NCBI RefSeq assembly: GCF_025947305.1 | Contig: NZ_CP110009.1 | Span: 3,637,501-3,701,500 of the forward strand | Direction: 5' to 3' | DNA: 64,000 nucleotides | Origin: Flavobacterium sp. N3904 | GTDB lineage: Bacteria; Bacteroidota; Bacteroidia; Flavobacteriales; Flavobacteriaceae | Shown here: positions 1-8,528 of the stretch, one piece after another | How positions within the stretch are numbered: the first letter of the stretch is position 1 | Layout of the letters: every line of letters starts with the position of its first letter | Notes under the pieces: generated by a model | Told to the model about the DNA's origin: nothing | Seen by the model: the letters and a program-made list of their open reading frames with translations, nothing else | Databases searched by the model: none | Position numbers and translations under genes: made by a program

Positions 1-895
1 CCAATACTTGATTCTCATGACTGTCAAATCCTTTGGGATGATTGACAACATATATTGGGGTTTGCAATCCTCCATTAATCAATTTGGCAACAATTCTCAA
101 CTGATCTGCCAATCCATTTTTATTCGGATATGTTGCAGATTGCGGTTTTGGAACATTATAAGCTTTCTGAATTGCTGCTCTGTATGCATTACTCTGATCC
201 TTCATCAATCGCAAAAAAGTCAGTTCACGCCCATAATCTGAGTTGGGTGCTGGATCTGAAGTTTCGTTAATTACATTCAACAAATCCTCAGGTTTTTGAA
301 CACTATAGGCCATGTTTATTTTTGGCCCTTGTAAAGAAAAAGGTAATGTAGAACCTATTTGTATGGCTAATGGATCTGGATTATCAGCACTTGGATAGCC
401 TTTTGGAAAACTTGGGTAAATAGTATCCAACGCTCTTCCCAACCAACCAGACTGCAAAGATTGGTCACTGTCTGATGCGGTAAACCAAATATCTGTAGCT
501 CTAAAGTGGCTATAACTGGGATTTGGATAAGAAACTCCTTGCACAATCAACATTTTACCATTATTGTACAATTGTTGCATTTCTTTCATAGCGGGATGCA
601 AACCGGTTGTTTCATTATAATGCAAAGGCAAAACATCCGTTTCTTTCATTAAAATATTGGAACGCGCATTGGTTAATTCGCTCCATTTGTCCCTTGGCAA
701 GACCGTATTCAAACCATCATTTCCACCATTCATCTGAATAATAACTAATATTTTTCCACATCCTGCTGCAGCGTTAGCCAACAATTGTAAACTTTCACTC
801 TCGATTTGAGACGAAGCCATAACCGGAATATGATTGAACACTAAAGGTATTGAAGCCGCAATAGCAGTTGTCTTTATAAATTTTCTTCTTTCCAT
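1..895 (-). CDS. DUF1501 family protein (3' end outside window)
   Basis: Partial gene starting at ATG 895 and running off the left edge. The N-terminus MERRKFIKTTAIAAS carries a twin-arginine (RRKFIK) signal-like motif followed by a hydrophobic stretch, so Tat export is likely. The readable part contains IQMNGGNDGLNTV near residue 55 and GFDSHENQ near the cut, both typical of DUF1501 proteins (alkaline phosphatase/sulfatase-like fold, function unproven). It begins 11 bases after the DUF1800 gene, and the two families are very commonly encoded as a pair and thought to act together outside the cytoplasm. Molecular function is unknown. Confidence 0.85.
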   Translation of the reverse strand, partial: MERRKFIKTTAIAASIPLVFNHIPVMASSQIESESLQLLANAAAGCGKILVIIQMNGGNDGLNTVLPRDKWSELTNARSNILMKETDVLPLHYNETTGLHPAMKEMQQLYNNGKMLIVQGVSYPNPSYSHFRATDIWFTASDSDQSLQSGWLGRALDTIYPSFPKGYPSADNPDPLAIQIGSTLPFSLQGPKINMAYSVQKPEDLLNVINETSDPAPNSDYGRELTFLRLMKDQSNAYRAAIQKAYNVPKPQSATYPNKNGLADQLRIVAKLINGGLQTPIYVVNHPKGFDSHENQVL

Positions 896-906
896 TTTTG
901 TATAAA

Positions 907-2748
907 TTACATTAACTGATATTCAGCAAATTCAACAATCGTTAGCAACAAACTTCGTATTCTGGTTTTTACAATTTGTAGATTCATATTAGTTGGATCA
1001 TTAATATAAGATCGCCAGGCACCTGACCAATAATAATCAGAATCTTGCCCCGTTAGTAAGGTTTGTGATTTGATCGTGTTTTTGGCATTAAGACTCAAAT
1101 CAATAGGCAATAAATAGTTGATACATTCACTTACCAGTAAATTAGGGTCTTCGCAAGTGGCATTCGGAAACTGTTTGACAAACGCAATAACATCAACTTC
1201 AATTCTTGTAGTTAATCCGTTTTTTTCCATATCAAAACCATAAAACATGTATTCGATTAGACCATAACGCCTTTGAATCGAATTCGAATTGATCCAATAC
1301 TCATGAAAAGAAGGTTTTTGATAAAAGGCTTGCCAGCCCGCCACATTCGGAATCGCACCCATGGCTTGTTGCATATCGTACATCGCATAATTGAAAGTAT
1401 TCCAAAGATCATATTGTGCCTCATAATTGGTAGCATCAGACACATTGTAATTAATATTGAAGGTGCGCATTGTACCAACAATTACATCCAAGGGTGACTT
1501 GATATAAACACCTCTGTTGGCCATATCAAAAAAGTGTTGGCTTTTGAAAAGTTTATCTAGCACAGGCAAAATATTCCAATTGCTGGCTACAAAAAACTGT
1601 GCCAAAGGGACAATTACGTTTGCTTCTACATTGGCATCAATATCATAATACACAAAGAAACGGTACAAACGGCGGCAAATGTATTCGGAAACTACTTTCG
1701 ATTTGGAAAAAATCATATCAATAAATAAATCCAATTCTGCTGCGCCCGTATTAGGAATTACTGTGTTATTGAAGAATGGTGAAAACCTTTTTAAACTGGT
1801 ATCATGCAGTTTGTCAATAAAATTGGTAGATTCGGTATTGGTGTTCAAATTTTGAACTCTCCAGCCAGTAAGAACTTTGGCAGCTTGAATTACATCAGCT
1901 TCGGTATATTGACTGGCTTCCTCTTTCCCTAGTGTAAAAAGTTCCATGACTTCTCGAGCAAAATTTTCATCTGGTGCCGATTTGGTATTGGCCTGATTGT
2001 TCAAATAAAACATCATTGCAGGCTGAGTAGCCATAGTCCGAATCAATGTTTTGTAATTTCCAGTGGCATTGTCCCGAAACATTTTCATGTACTTATAACA
2101 AATACGGGCCGAATTTGTATTACTGAATTCATTGCTGGATTGCTTTATAAACTCAAAATCTATTGGAATAAAATGATACCAAAACAAAGTCATTTTTTCC
2201 CTAATTGTTATATCCTGATTAAACGCAAGTCCCAGCGACCAGGAAGCCAAACCTGAAGTTCTGTTGCCATTGGTATCACCACCGATATCATTTGTGGCAA
2301 ACGCATCATTTGTCCAATCGGCGCCATAAGGCAGCCCATTTTCATCGGGCTTTACATTATTATAATGATTTACGGGAGGTATTGGAGGTGTTGCATCAAC
2401 AGTCAAAATCAAATCTACTGCCCCATTCATTGAAAGTCCAAGTATTCTGTCAACGTCAGATTTTTTAAAACCAAAGCCTGTTCTTCTCAATAGATGCAAA
2501 GCTTCAGCAGTAGTCCACGCTCCGTTATAAGGTGCAAGTCCGCTTGTTACTGGGGTTACGCGCTCCGCCTCTGAACCCGGCTTCGCGGTAAGATCCCTCT
2601 TCGGATTAGTTAACGAAGAATATCGTCTGCCGTTATATATTTTACGCGAATATTTTTCGAATAAAGGATCTTTTTCTTGGACACCACCGAATAATTTTTT
2701 AAGTAATTTAGTCAATAAAGTACGCCTCGTTAAAGTAATGTTTCCCAT
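907..2748 (-). CDS. DUF1800 family protein
   Basis: A 613-residue protein with the DUF1800 hallmarks: LHLLRRTGFG near residue 85, REKMTLFWYHF in the middle, NFAREVMELFTLG near residue 265 and VLTGWR just after. The N-terminus (TRRTLLTKLLKKLFGG) contains a twin-arginine-like motif but no long hydrophobic core, so its export route is unclear. It lies directly upstream of the DUF1501 gene with an 11-base gap, the usual operon for this pair. Residues about 50-66 (LTAKPGSEAERVTP) are encoded by a GC-rich patch unlike the rest of the gene. The biochemical role of the family is not established. Confidence 0.88.
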   Translation of the reverse strand: MGNITLTRRTLLTKLLKKLFGGVQEKDPLFEKYSRKIYNGRRYSSLTNPKRDLTAKPGSEAERVTPVTSGLAPYNGAWTTAEALHLLRRTGFGFKKSDVDRILGLSMNGAVDLILTVDATPPIPPVNHYNNVKPDENGLPYGADWTNDAFATNDIGGDTNGNRTSGLASWSLGLAFNQDITIREKMTLFWYHFIPIDFEFIKQSSNEFSNTNSARICYKYMKMFRDNATGNYKTLIRTMATQPAMMFYLNNQANTKSAPDENFAREVMELFTLGKEEASQYTEADVIQAAKVLTGWRVQNLNTNTESTNFIDKLHDTSLKRFSPFFNNTVIPNTGAAELDLFIDMIFSKSKVVSEYICRRLYRFFVYYDIDANVEANVIVPLAQFFVASNWNILPVLDKLFKSQHFFDMANRGVYIKSPLDVIVGTMRTFNINYNVSDATNYEAQYDLWNTFNYAMYDMQQAMGAIPNVAGWQAFYQKPSFHEYWINSNSIQRRYGLIEYMFYGFDMEKNGLTTRIEVDVIAFVKQFPNATCEDPNLLVSECINYLLPIDLSLNAKNTIKSQTLLTGQDSDYYWSGAWRSYINDPTNMNLQIVKTRIRSLLLTIVEFAEYQLM

Positions 2749-3159
2749 AAAAAAATAATTTCAATATTTAAATACAAATAGCCAATTACCGTATAGTAAC
2801 GGCAAATATATATAATTCGATATAACAGAAATAAAAAAAACCAAGAACACGTATTTCTACGTGATAGTAAAAAAAACACCAACCAAAAATGCAATTGTTC
2901 CTTTAAATTACTCAATTAGAACATAATAGCTTAAAATCTCTAAACTTGATGTTTTGAGCAAAAATATCACAACAAAACATTGGTAATCAGTCGATTTAAA
3001 GAAAAAATAAGTTAATTATAAGTACCTTAATATTTTTTATACGCAAAAAATATTGAATGATACCTTTTTATATTTGTAGTTTAAATCTATTATATTTACT
3101 GTCAAAAACGGATGTCTTTTATTTCAATTTGGCATCCAAGTAAATATAAAGCAACATCA
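2749..3159. other. intergenic region between divergent genes
   Basis: AT-rich spacer between the DUF1800 operon (minus) and the glycosyltransferase (plus). It contains a perfect palindrome CACGTA-tttc-TACGTG at 2848-2863 on the DUF1800 side and a TATATTTG box at 3069-3076 on the glycosyltransferase side. I see no credible gene in it. Confidence 0.5.
3069..3076 (+). promoter_or_regulatory. -7 promoter box TATATTTG
   Basis: Matches the Bacteroidota -7 consensus TAnnTTTG exactly and lies 36 bases before the upstream ATG (3112) and 84 before the preferred start (3160) of the glycosyltransferase. No TTG occurs at the usual 17-23 base distance upstream, so this is a one-box match. Confidence 0.4.
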
Positions 3160-4680
3160 ATGACAAAAAAAACAGCCCTATTACTAAGCTTTATCCTTTT
3201 AAAATTTGCATTGCAATATATTTTAATAAGTCCGGAATATGAATTGCAACGCGATGAATTTTTACATCTTGACCAAGCGCACCATTTGGCTTGGGGTTAT
3301 CTATCGGTGCCGCCTGTAACCTCTTGGATATCTTATATTATTTATTCTCTTGGCAATTCAATTTTTTGGATTCGGTTTTTTCCAGCGTTATTTGGGGCTT
3401 TGACACTTTTTGTAGTTTGGAAGTCCATTGAAGAATTAAAAGGAAACACGTTTGCCTTATTATTGGGAGCAACTTCTGTATTATTTTCGGCTCTTTTACG
3501 AATAAACGGTTTGTATCAGCCCAATTCTTTAGATGTTCTTTGTTGGACCACTTTTTGTTTTATTTTGATTAAATATACCAATACCGAAAGCTCCAAATGG
3601 TTTTATATTGGGATGCTAGTTTTGGCATTTGGCTTTTTGAATAAGTATAATATTGTTTTTTTATTGGTTGGTGTCTTCCCTGCTCTATTACTTACCAACC
3701 GATCTGCTTTTAAAAATAAAAACTTTTATTTTTCTATTTTGTTATTCCTGCTACTCATTTTACCTAACTTAATCTGGCAGTATAACAACAACTTTCCTGT
3801 GTACCACCATATGCAAATATTGGCAAAAACACAGTTGGTAAATGTAAATCGTTGGGATTTTCTAAAAGACCAACTGTTTTTCTTTATAGGATCATTATAT
3901 GTAATCCTTGTAGCACTTTATGGCTTTCTTTTTTATCCTCCATTCAAAAAGTACCGTTTTTTCTTCTGGACATTGGTTTTTACACTAATAGTTTTTACAT
4001 ATTTAAAAGCAAAAAGTTATTATGCCATTGGTTTATATCCCATTTACATTGCCTTTGGCGCTGTTTATCTCGAAACTATTTTAAAATCCGGTTGGAAAAA
4101 GTATTTGCAACCTGTAGCGATTGCAATTCCAATTTTGCTTTTCATACCAATATCCAAAATTATGTTCCCAAATAAAAGCCCAGAGTACATTGCAAACCAT
4201 TCTGAAACGTACAAAAAGTTTGGATTACTGCGTTGGGAGGATGGCAAAGACCATAAATTACCACAAGATTATGCCGATATGCTTGGTTGGAAAGAACTCG
4301 CCCATAAAACAGACTCCATTTATGCTACACTTCCTAAAGGTGAGCGAACGCTTATTCTTTGCGACAATTATGGGCAGGCGGGTGCTATCAATTATTATAC
4401 AAAAAATAAAAACATTACAGCTCTTTCCTTCAATGCCGATTATGTTAATTGGTTTCAATTGGATAAAAAATATGTGAATTTAATTCGAATAAAAGAGTTG
4501 AATAACGAAGAAACCGAATTGGAAGAAACAAGTCCCTTTTTTGAAAAATCATACATTGGAGGTTCTATAACGAATTTACTTGCACGAGAATACGGAACTA
4601 CCATTTTTGTTTTCGAAAAAGCAAAAATAGACATCAATCAAAGGATAAAAACAGAAATAGAAGCAGAAAAAAAATACTGA
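3160..4680 (+). CDS. ArnT/PMT-like GT39-type glycosyltransferase, membrane protein
   Basis: A 506-residue integral membrane protein with about ten hydrophobic segments and a soluble C-terminal part of about 150 residues. Near the N-terminus it has YELQRDEFLHLDQAHHLAWG followed by VPPVTSW, the DE-containing first periplasmic loop that forms the active site in ArnT/PMT-type glycosyltransferases using polyprenyl-phosphate sugars. The acceptor is unknown. An ATG at 3112 would add 16 polar residues; I prefer 3160 because the protein then begins directly with a membrane-anchor sequence (MTKKTALLLSFILL) after an A-rich leader. It appears to be transcribed alone. Confidence 0.8.
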   Translation: MTKKTALLLSFILLKFALQYILISPEYELQRDEFLHLDQAHHLAWGYLSVPPVTSWISYIIYSLGNSIFWIRFFPALFGALTLFVVWKSIEELKGNTFALLLGATSVLFSALLRINGLYQPNSLDVLCWTTFCFILIKYTNTESSKWFYIGMLVLAFGFLNKYNIVFLLVGVFPALLLTNRSAFKNKNFYFSILLFLLLILPNLIWQYNNNFPVYHHMQILAKTQLVNVNRWDFLKDQLFFFIGSLYVILVALYGFLFYPPFKKYRFFFWTLVFTLIVFTYLKAKSYYAIGLYPIYIAFGAVYLETILKSGWKKYLQPVAIAIPILLFIPISKIMFPNKSPEYIANHSETYKKFGLLRWEDGKDHKLPQDYADMLGWKELAHKTDSIYATLPKGERTLILCDNYGQAGAINYYTKNKNITALSFNADYVNWFQLDKKYVNLIRIKELNNEETELEETSPFFEKSYIGGSITNLLAREYGTTIFVFEKAKIDINQRIKTEIEAEKKY

Positions 4681-5127
4681 TTACACGTAAAAAACATTTT
4701 TTTTAGTCCAGTTTGAAAATACCAAGCTTATCGAAAAAATCTCTTTTTATTTCCCTTGCAAATCCTTTAATAGTGACTGTTAAGCTATATACTCTTCCGA
4801 TACACATTGTTTTCATTTTGCATAATGAAAAGAAAAAATGATATTCTAAAACACAACTCAATTAATTAAAATAATTAATTTGTATTTTTTAACACTTTTT
4901 TTTTACTATTTTTGTTAAAACAATCACAAAAAATACATATCTATCCCAAATAAGATATTTACTGTGATTTGATTTTAAGTTTTTCCCCACATCAATAAGA
5001 ATACAATCGTATTATTCTCTTTAGAATATACTGATTGTAGTAAGTCAGTATTAGTATTTTTTTTAACTAATACTAAACAACTTTTGAAAAACGCAATTCT
5101 AATTATAACCAAAAAACAATACATTAC
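4681..5127. other. intergenic region with promoter-like and hairpin elements
   Basis: A 447-base gap without a credible gene. It holds a TATTTTTG box at 4907-4914 with a TTG at 4880-4882 (spacing 24), and a perfect inverted repeat TTAGTATT / AATACTAA at 5051-5058 and 5069-5076, about 50 bases before the start of the SGNH-like gene. If the promoter is used, the leader of the acyltransferase pair is about 200 bases long and contains this hairpin. Confidence 0.4.
4880..4914 (+). promoter_or_regulatory. candidate promoter for the SGNH/MBOAT pair
   Basis: TTG at 4880-4882 and TATTTTTG at 4907-4914 resemble the -33 TTG and -7 TAnnTTTG elements of Bacteroidota sigma factor. The 24-base spacing is one longer than the usual range, and the box is 213 bases from the start codon, so confidence is modest. 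Confidence 0.3.
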
Positions 5128-6156
5128 ATGGAAAACAACTCTCTTGTAAAATCGGCAATTTTAATGGCAGTACTAACACTTTGTGTTGTATTGGTCTGGG
5201 AAATTTATCTCAGACATCTTGGTGTAAACCATTCTTATGATGATGGTCCTCCTTTATGGTCTAATTCGAGAGAAAAAGTGTATCAATCTCCAGATAATAC
5301 TGTAGTCTTTATCGGATCATCACGAAATAAATATGATCTTGACATCCCTACATGGAAAAGTCAAACTGGTTTTGATGCCGTTCAACTGGCAATAGAAGGC
5401 AGTTGTCCGAGACCACTATTAGAAGATTTAGCCAATGATCCAAATTTCAAAGGTAAACTTGTCATTGACGTCACCGAAGGATTGTTTTTTTCGAACGCTC
5501 CACACAATAGTGAAAAACCAATAGAAAATATTAAATATTATCACGATAGAACCCCTGCCCAACAAACCAGTTTTTTCATCAATAAACCGTTAGAATCTGT
5601 TTTTGTATTTCTGGAAAAAGATGATTTTTCTTTGAATGCTAGATTAGATGCATTAGAAATTCCAAGTCGACCTGGTGTTTTTATGATGCCTATTTTTCCA
5701 TGGGAATTTAACCGAAATACGTATGAGCGACAATCTTGTATGACGGAAGCGTTTGTAAATGACCCAAAACTTACTGGTCAAGTAAAGGGAATTTGGCATT
5801 TTTTTGCTGAAATGAGTAAAAAAGCACCTCCGATGTCTGAAAAAGACTTAACAGCAATTTTTAATTCTGTAAAAACGGCTACTGACAAAATAAAAGCAAG
5901 AGGTGGTGAAATAATTTTTGTGAGAACCCCTTCAAGCGGACCTTATTTACAAGGCGAAAATATGGCTTTTCCAAGATCAAAATACTGGGATCGATTATTA
6001 AAAGTAACCCAATGCCAAGGAATTTATTTTAAAGATTATCCAGCAATTGCCCATTTTGAATGTCCTGAATTTTCTCACTTAAGTCCCCCACAAGCCAAAA
6101 TATTTACCAAAAATATTATCGAAATATTGGAGAAAGACAAAGGCTGGAAATTTTGA
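5128..6156 (+). CDS. SGNH-like membrane-anchored protein, partner of MBOAT O-acyltransferase
   Basis: A 342-residue protein with one N-terminal membrane segment (about residues 8-28) and an extracytoplasmic body. VVFIGSSRNKYDLD around residues 59-72 resembles block I of SGNH/GDSL hydrolases, with Ser 64 or 65 as possible nucleophile. ECPEFSHLSPPQA near the C-terminus (His 317) resembles block V. The MBOAT gene follows after 33 bases, as in AlgJ/AlgX-AlgI or DltD-DltB pairs, where the SGNH-like protein passes acyl groups to an exported glycan. Assignment rests on those motifs and context; overall similarity to AlgJ or DltD is not evident by eye. Confidence 0.6.
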   Translation: MENNSLVKSAILMAVLTLCVVLVWEIYLRHLGVNHSYDDGPPLWSNSREKVYQSPDNTVVFIGSSRNKYDLDIPTWKSQTGFDAVQLAIEGSCPRPLLEDLANDPNFKGKLVIDVTEGLFFSNAPHNSEKPIENIKYYHDRTPAQQTSFFINKPLESVFVFLEKDDFSLNARLDALEIPSRPGVFMMPIFPWEFNRNTYERQSCMTEAFVNDPKLTGQVKGIWHFFAEMSKKAPPMSEKDLTAIFNSVKTATDKIKARGGEIIFVRTPSSGPYLQGENMAFPRSKYWDRLLKVTQCQGIYFKDYPAIAHFECPEFSHLSPPQAKIFTKNIIEILEKDKGWKF

Positions 6157-6189
6157 AATGTATCTAACTAACTATAAAAAAATCGAATT

Positions 6190-7641
6190 ATGATATTTAA
6201 CTCCTATACCTTCATCGTCTTTTTTTTAATCATTCTTTTTTTACACAACCTTCCATTTTCATGGAAAACAAAAAAAGTGAATCTATTAATCGCTAGTTAT
6301 ATTTTTTATGCCGCTTGGAATCCGCCATTTATCCTTTTACTTTGGCTTTCTACCTTTATAGATTTTTTTGTTGGTAAAGCACTTTATACCGAAGACAATC
6401 CTTATAAGAAAAAATTACTCTTTGTCTTGAGTTTAATCGGAAATCTGGGCATGCTATGCTTTTTCAAATACGGCACTTTCCTGCTCGAAAATTTTGTAAC
6501 TCTTGTACATGCTTTTGGATTGAATTACCATCCGGCCGAACCCAATATTATACTGCCGGCCGGAATTTCATTTTATACTTTTACTACCTTGTGCTACACT
6601 ATTGACATGTACCATAAAAGAAGTGAGCCTGTAAAATCGATGCTGGATTTCTCCTTATTCGTAACCTTCTTTCCGCATCTGGTTGCCGGGCCAATTGTTC
6701 GTCCACCACAACTGGTTCCACAATTTGAAACACCTAGAACTACTTCTCGAAAACAATTTTTTGATGGGCTTTTATTGCTTTCACTTGGATTGTTTATGAA
6801 AGTGGTTTTAGCCGATGGAATGTTGGCCACAACTGCAGATGCTGTATTTAGTTCAAATGACAAACTCCTTTCTTTAGATGCATGGATTGGTGTTTTGGCC
6901 TTTTCTGGGCAAATCTTTTTGGACTTTGCAGGTTATTCTACATGTGCCATTGGAGTGGCTTTGTGTTTGGGTTTTGTGTTACCTCAAAATTTTAATTATC
7001 CTTATGCTGCGATTGGTTTTTCAGATTTTTGGAAACGCTGGCATATTACTTTATCAAGTTGGCTTAAAGACTATTTATATATTCCGCTTGGTGGAAACCG
7101 TCATGGAAAAGTTCGCACCTATTATGCCTTAATGCTTACTATGTTATTGGGAGGTTTATGGCATGGGGCAAACTGGACTTTTGTTGTTTGGGGTGGTTTA
7201 CACGGTATTTATTTATGGGTTGAAAAGTTTTTTAGAGACCGAATAAAAGACATTGAACACAAAAATAGTTTTGAAATCAATAAAATTAAAGTTAATAGTG
7301 GATTGCGTGGTTTTTTATATGCTTTACTAACTTTTATGTTAATAAATATTACTTGGGTCTTTTTCCGCGCCGACACTTTTTCCAAAGCGTGGGATATGCT
7401 CGTTTCCATGTCAGGTAATGCAACCGATGGCAAAGCATTGCTCACCACATTAGCCATCATAAAAGTGGCAGTTATAATTCCCACAATTTTAATATGTCAT
7501 TGGTTTATGCGAAACACTAAAGTATTGGATGAAGCACATAAATTGTCCTGGTGGAAACTTGGGATTGCATGGTCAATACTCGTATTATTAATTATTTGGT
7601 CTCAAGAAAGTGGAAGCTCATTTATCTATTTTCAGTTTTAA
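6190..7641 (+). CDS. MBOAT family O-acyltransferase (AlgI/DltB-like)
   Basis: A 483-residue polytopic membrane protein with the full MBOAT signature: HLVAGPIVRPPQLVPQF near residue 165, FWKRWHITLSSWLKDYLYIP with His 285, and GGLWHGANW with the catalytic His 325. Proteins of this type carry acyl groups (usually acetyl) across the membrane for O-acylation of exported polysaccharide or cell-wall polymer. It follows the SGNH-like gene by 33 bases and is surely its partner. No alginate or teichoic acid genes are nearby, so the acceptor glycan is unknown; the upstream ArnT-like glycosyltransferase hints at envelope modification. Confidence 0.92.
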   Translation: MIFNSYTFIVFFLIILFLHNLPFSWKTKKVNLLIASYIFYAAWNPPFILLLWLSTFIDFFVGKALYTEDNPYKKKLLFVLSLIGNLGMLCFFKYGTFLLENFVTLVHAFGLNYHPAEPNIILPAGISFYTFTTLCYTIDMYHKRSEPVKSMLDFSLFVTFFPHLVAGPIVRPPQLVPQFETPRTTSRKQFFDGLLLLSLGLFMKVVLADGMLATTADAVFSSNDKLLSLDAWIGVLAFSGQIFLDFAGYSTCAIGVALCLGFVLPQNFNYPYAAIGFSDFWKRWHITLSSWLKDYLYIPLGGNRHGKVRTYYALMLTMLLGGLWHGANWTFVVWGGLHGIYLWVEKFFRDRIKDIEHKNSFEINKIKVNSGLRGFLYALLTFMLINITWVFFRADTFSKAWDMLVSMSGNATDGKALLTTLAIIKVAVIIPTILICHWFMRNTKVLDEAHKLSWWKLGIAWSILVLLIIWSQESGSSFIYFQF

Positions 7642-7681
7642 AACTGAACATTGAAATACAACTATAAAAACAATTTTAAAC

Positions 7682-8206
7682 ATGAATACTAATTCGGTTA
7701 TTGAAATTCGTGAAGCCAAACTTCCCAACGACATTGATTGTATCAAACAATTATGGACAGATTATCTAACCTGGGGAAACGACAAAATGCAACTGCTTTA
7801 TGGTGTGCACCCACATAATCCGGAAGAAGCAGTTGCAGAAGATATTAAAAACATTTCCAAATTCTTACCGCCAAACGGACGTCTTATACTTGCATTCATT
7901 GATGAAAAAGCCTGCGGAATTGGCTGTCTAAAAAGTATCAATGGTGAAATAGGTGAAATCAAACGAATGTATGTAGATCCATCCTTCAGGAAAATTGGTG
8001 CTGGAAGAGCGATACTTCAATCCTTACTAAATGCCGCAAAAGATGCTGGTTACAAAAAAGTACGATTGGACAGCCCAAAATTTATGGAAGCGGCACATGC
8101 TCTTTACCAAAGTTTTGGTTTTGCAGCAATTCCCGTTTATGATGAGGTTGAAATTCCCGAAGAGTTCAGACAGTATTTATTGTTTATGGAAATAGATTTA
8201 ACATAA
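7682..8206 (+). CDS. GNAT family N-acetyltransferase
   Basis: A 174-residue protein with the acetyl-CoA binding motif A of GNAT enzymes, EIKRMYVDPSFRKIGAGRAIL (R-x-x-G-x-G/A at about residues 101-107), preceded by the beta-4 segment GIGCLKSINGE and followed by the C-terminal AHALYQSFGF (alpha-4/beta-7 signature). It fits the soluble single-domain GNAT length. The substrate cannot be told from sequence. It starts 40 bases after the MBOAT gene on the same strand, so it may share the transcript without a functional link. Confidence 0.88.
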   Translation: MNTNSVIEIREAKLPNDIDCIKQLWTDYLTWGNDKMQLLYGVHPHNPEEAVAEDIKNISKFLPPNGRLILAFIDEKACGIGCLKSINGEIGEIKRMYVDPSFRKIGAGRAILQSLLNAAKDAGYKKVRLDSPKFMEAAHALYQSFGFAAIPVYDEVEIPEEFRQYLLFMEIDLT

Positions 8207-8239
8207 CCATCTTTGTAAAATAAAAAAATAATACTACTA

Positions 8240-8509
8240 TTCACAACCATTTCTCTCTCAAATTATTTACAGGAACAGTAGCTACTAAATAAAGATCAGC
8301 AAAAACTGCATGAAACGGTTGCTAATTTTATTGAGGCTTAATCAAACCGAGATTCCATTGCCTTAAAAAGTTACTAAACAACTGATATTATATTGTTTGA
8401 CAATGGCAATATTTGTAATGCCGATACCCTTATTCGTAAATCCATAAAATTAATTTCACTATTTATAGGCTTTGCAAAGCAAAATAAAAGCTATAAATTA
8501 GCACCTTAA
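8240..8509 (+). pseudogene. decayed small secreted protein, possibly SnoaL/DUF4440-like
   Basis: One plus-strand frame reads like protein over about 90 codons but is interrupted by TAG at 8279-8281, TAA at 8339-8341 and TAA at 8375-8377. The pieces read FTTISLSNYLQEQ (a worn signal peptide end), LLNKDQQKLHETVANFIEA, SNRDSIALKSY and TTDIILFDNGNICNADTLIRK. Pattern and size recall secreted SnoaL-like/DUF4440 proteins of Flavobacteria; this family guess is from memory. The last part, from about 8440, looks like noise. No start codon could be placed with certainty. Three stops make a sequencing error unlikely, so I call it a decaying gene. Confidence 0.5.
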
Positions 8510-8528
8510 TTTATTTATATAAAACACA

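Noticed and set aside
8..241. Plus-strand frame of 77 codons at the left edge
   Set aside because: It is antisense to the DUF1501 gene, whose minus-strand reading shows conserved family residues.
2730..2915. 61-codon minus-strand frame upstream of the DUF1800 gene
   Set aside because: It overlaps the DUF1800 start in another frame, and its composition is that of AT-rich spacer translation (Phe/Ile/Tyr-rich, no family).
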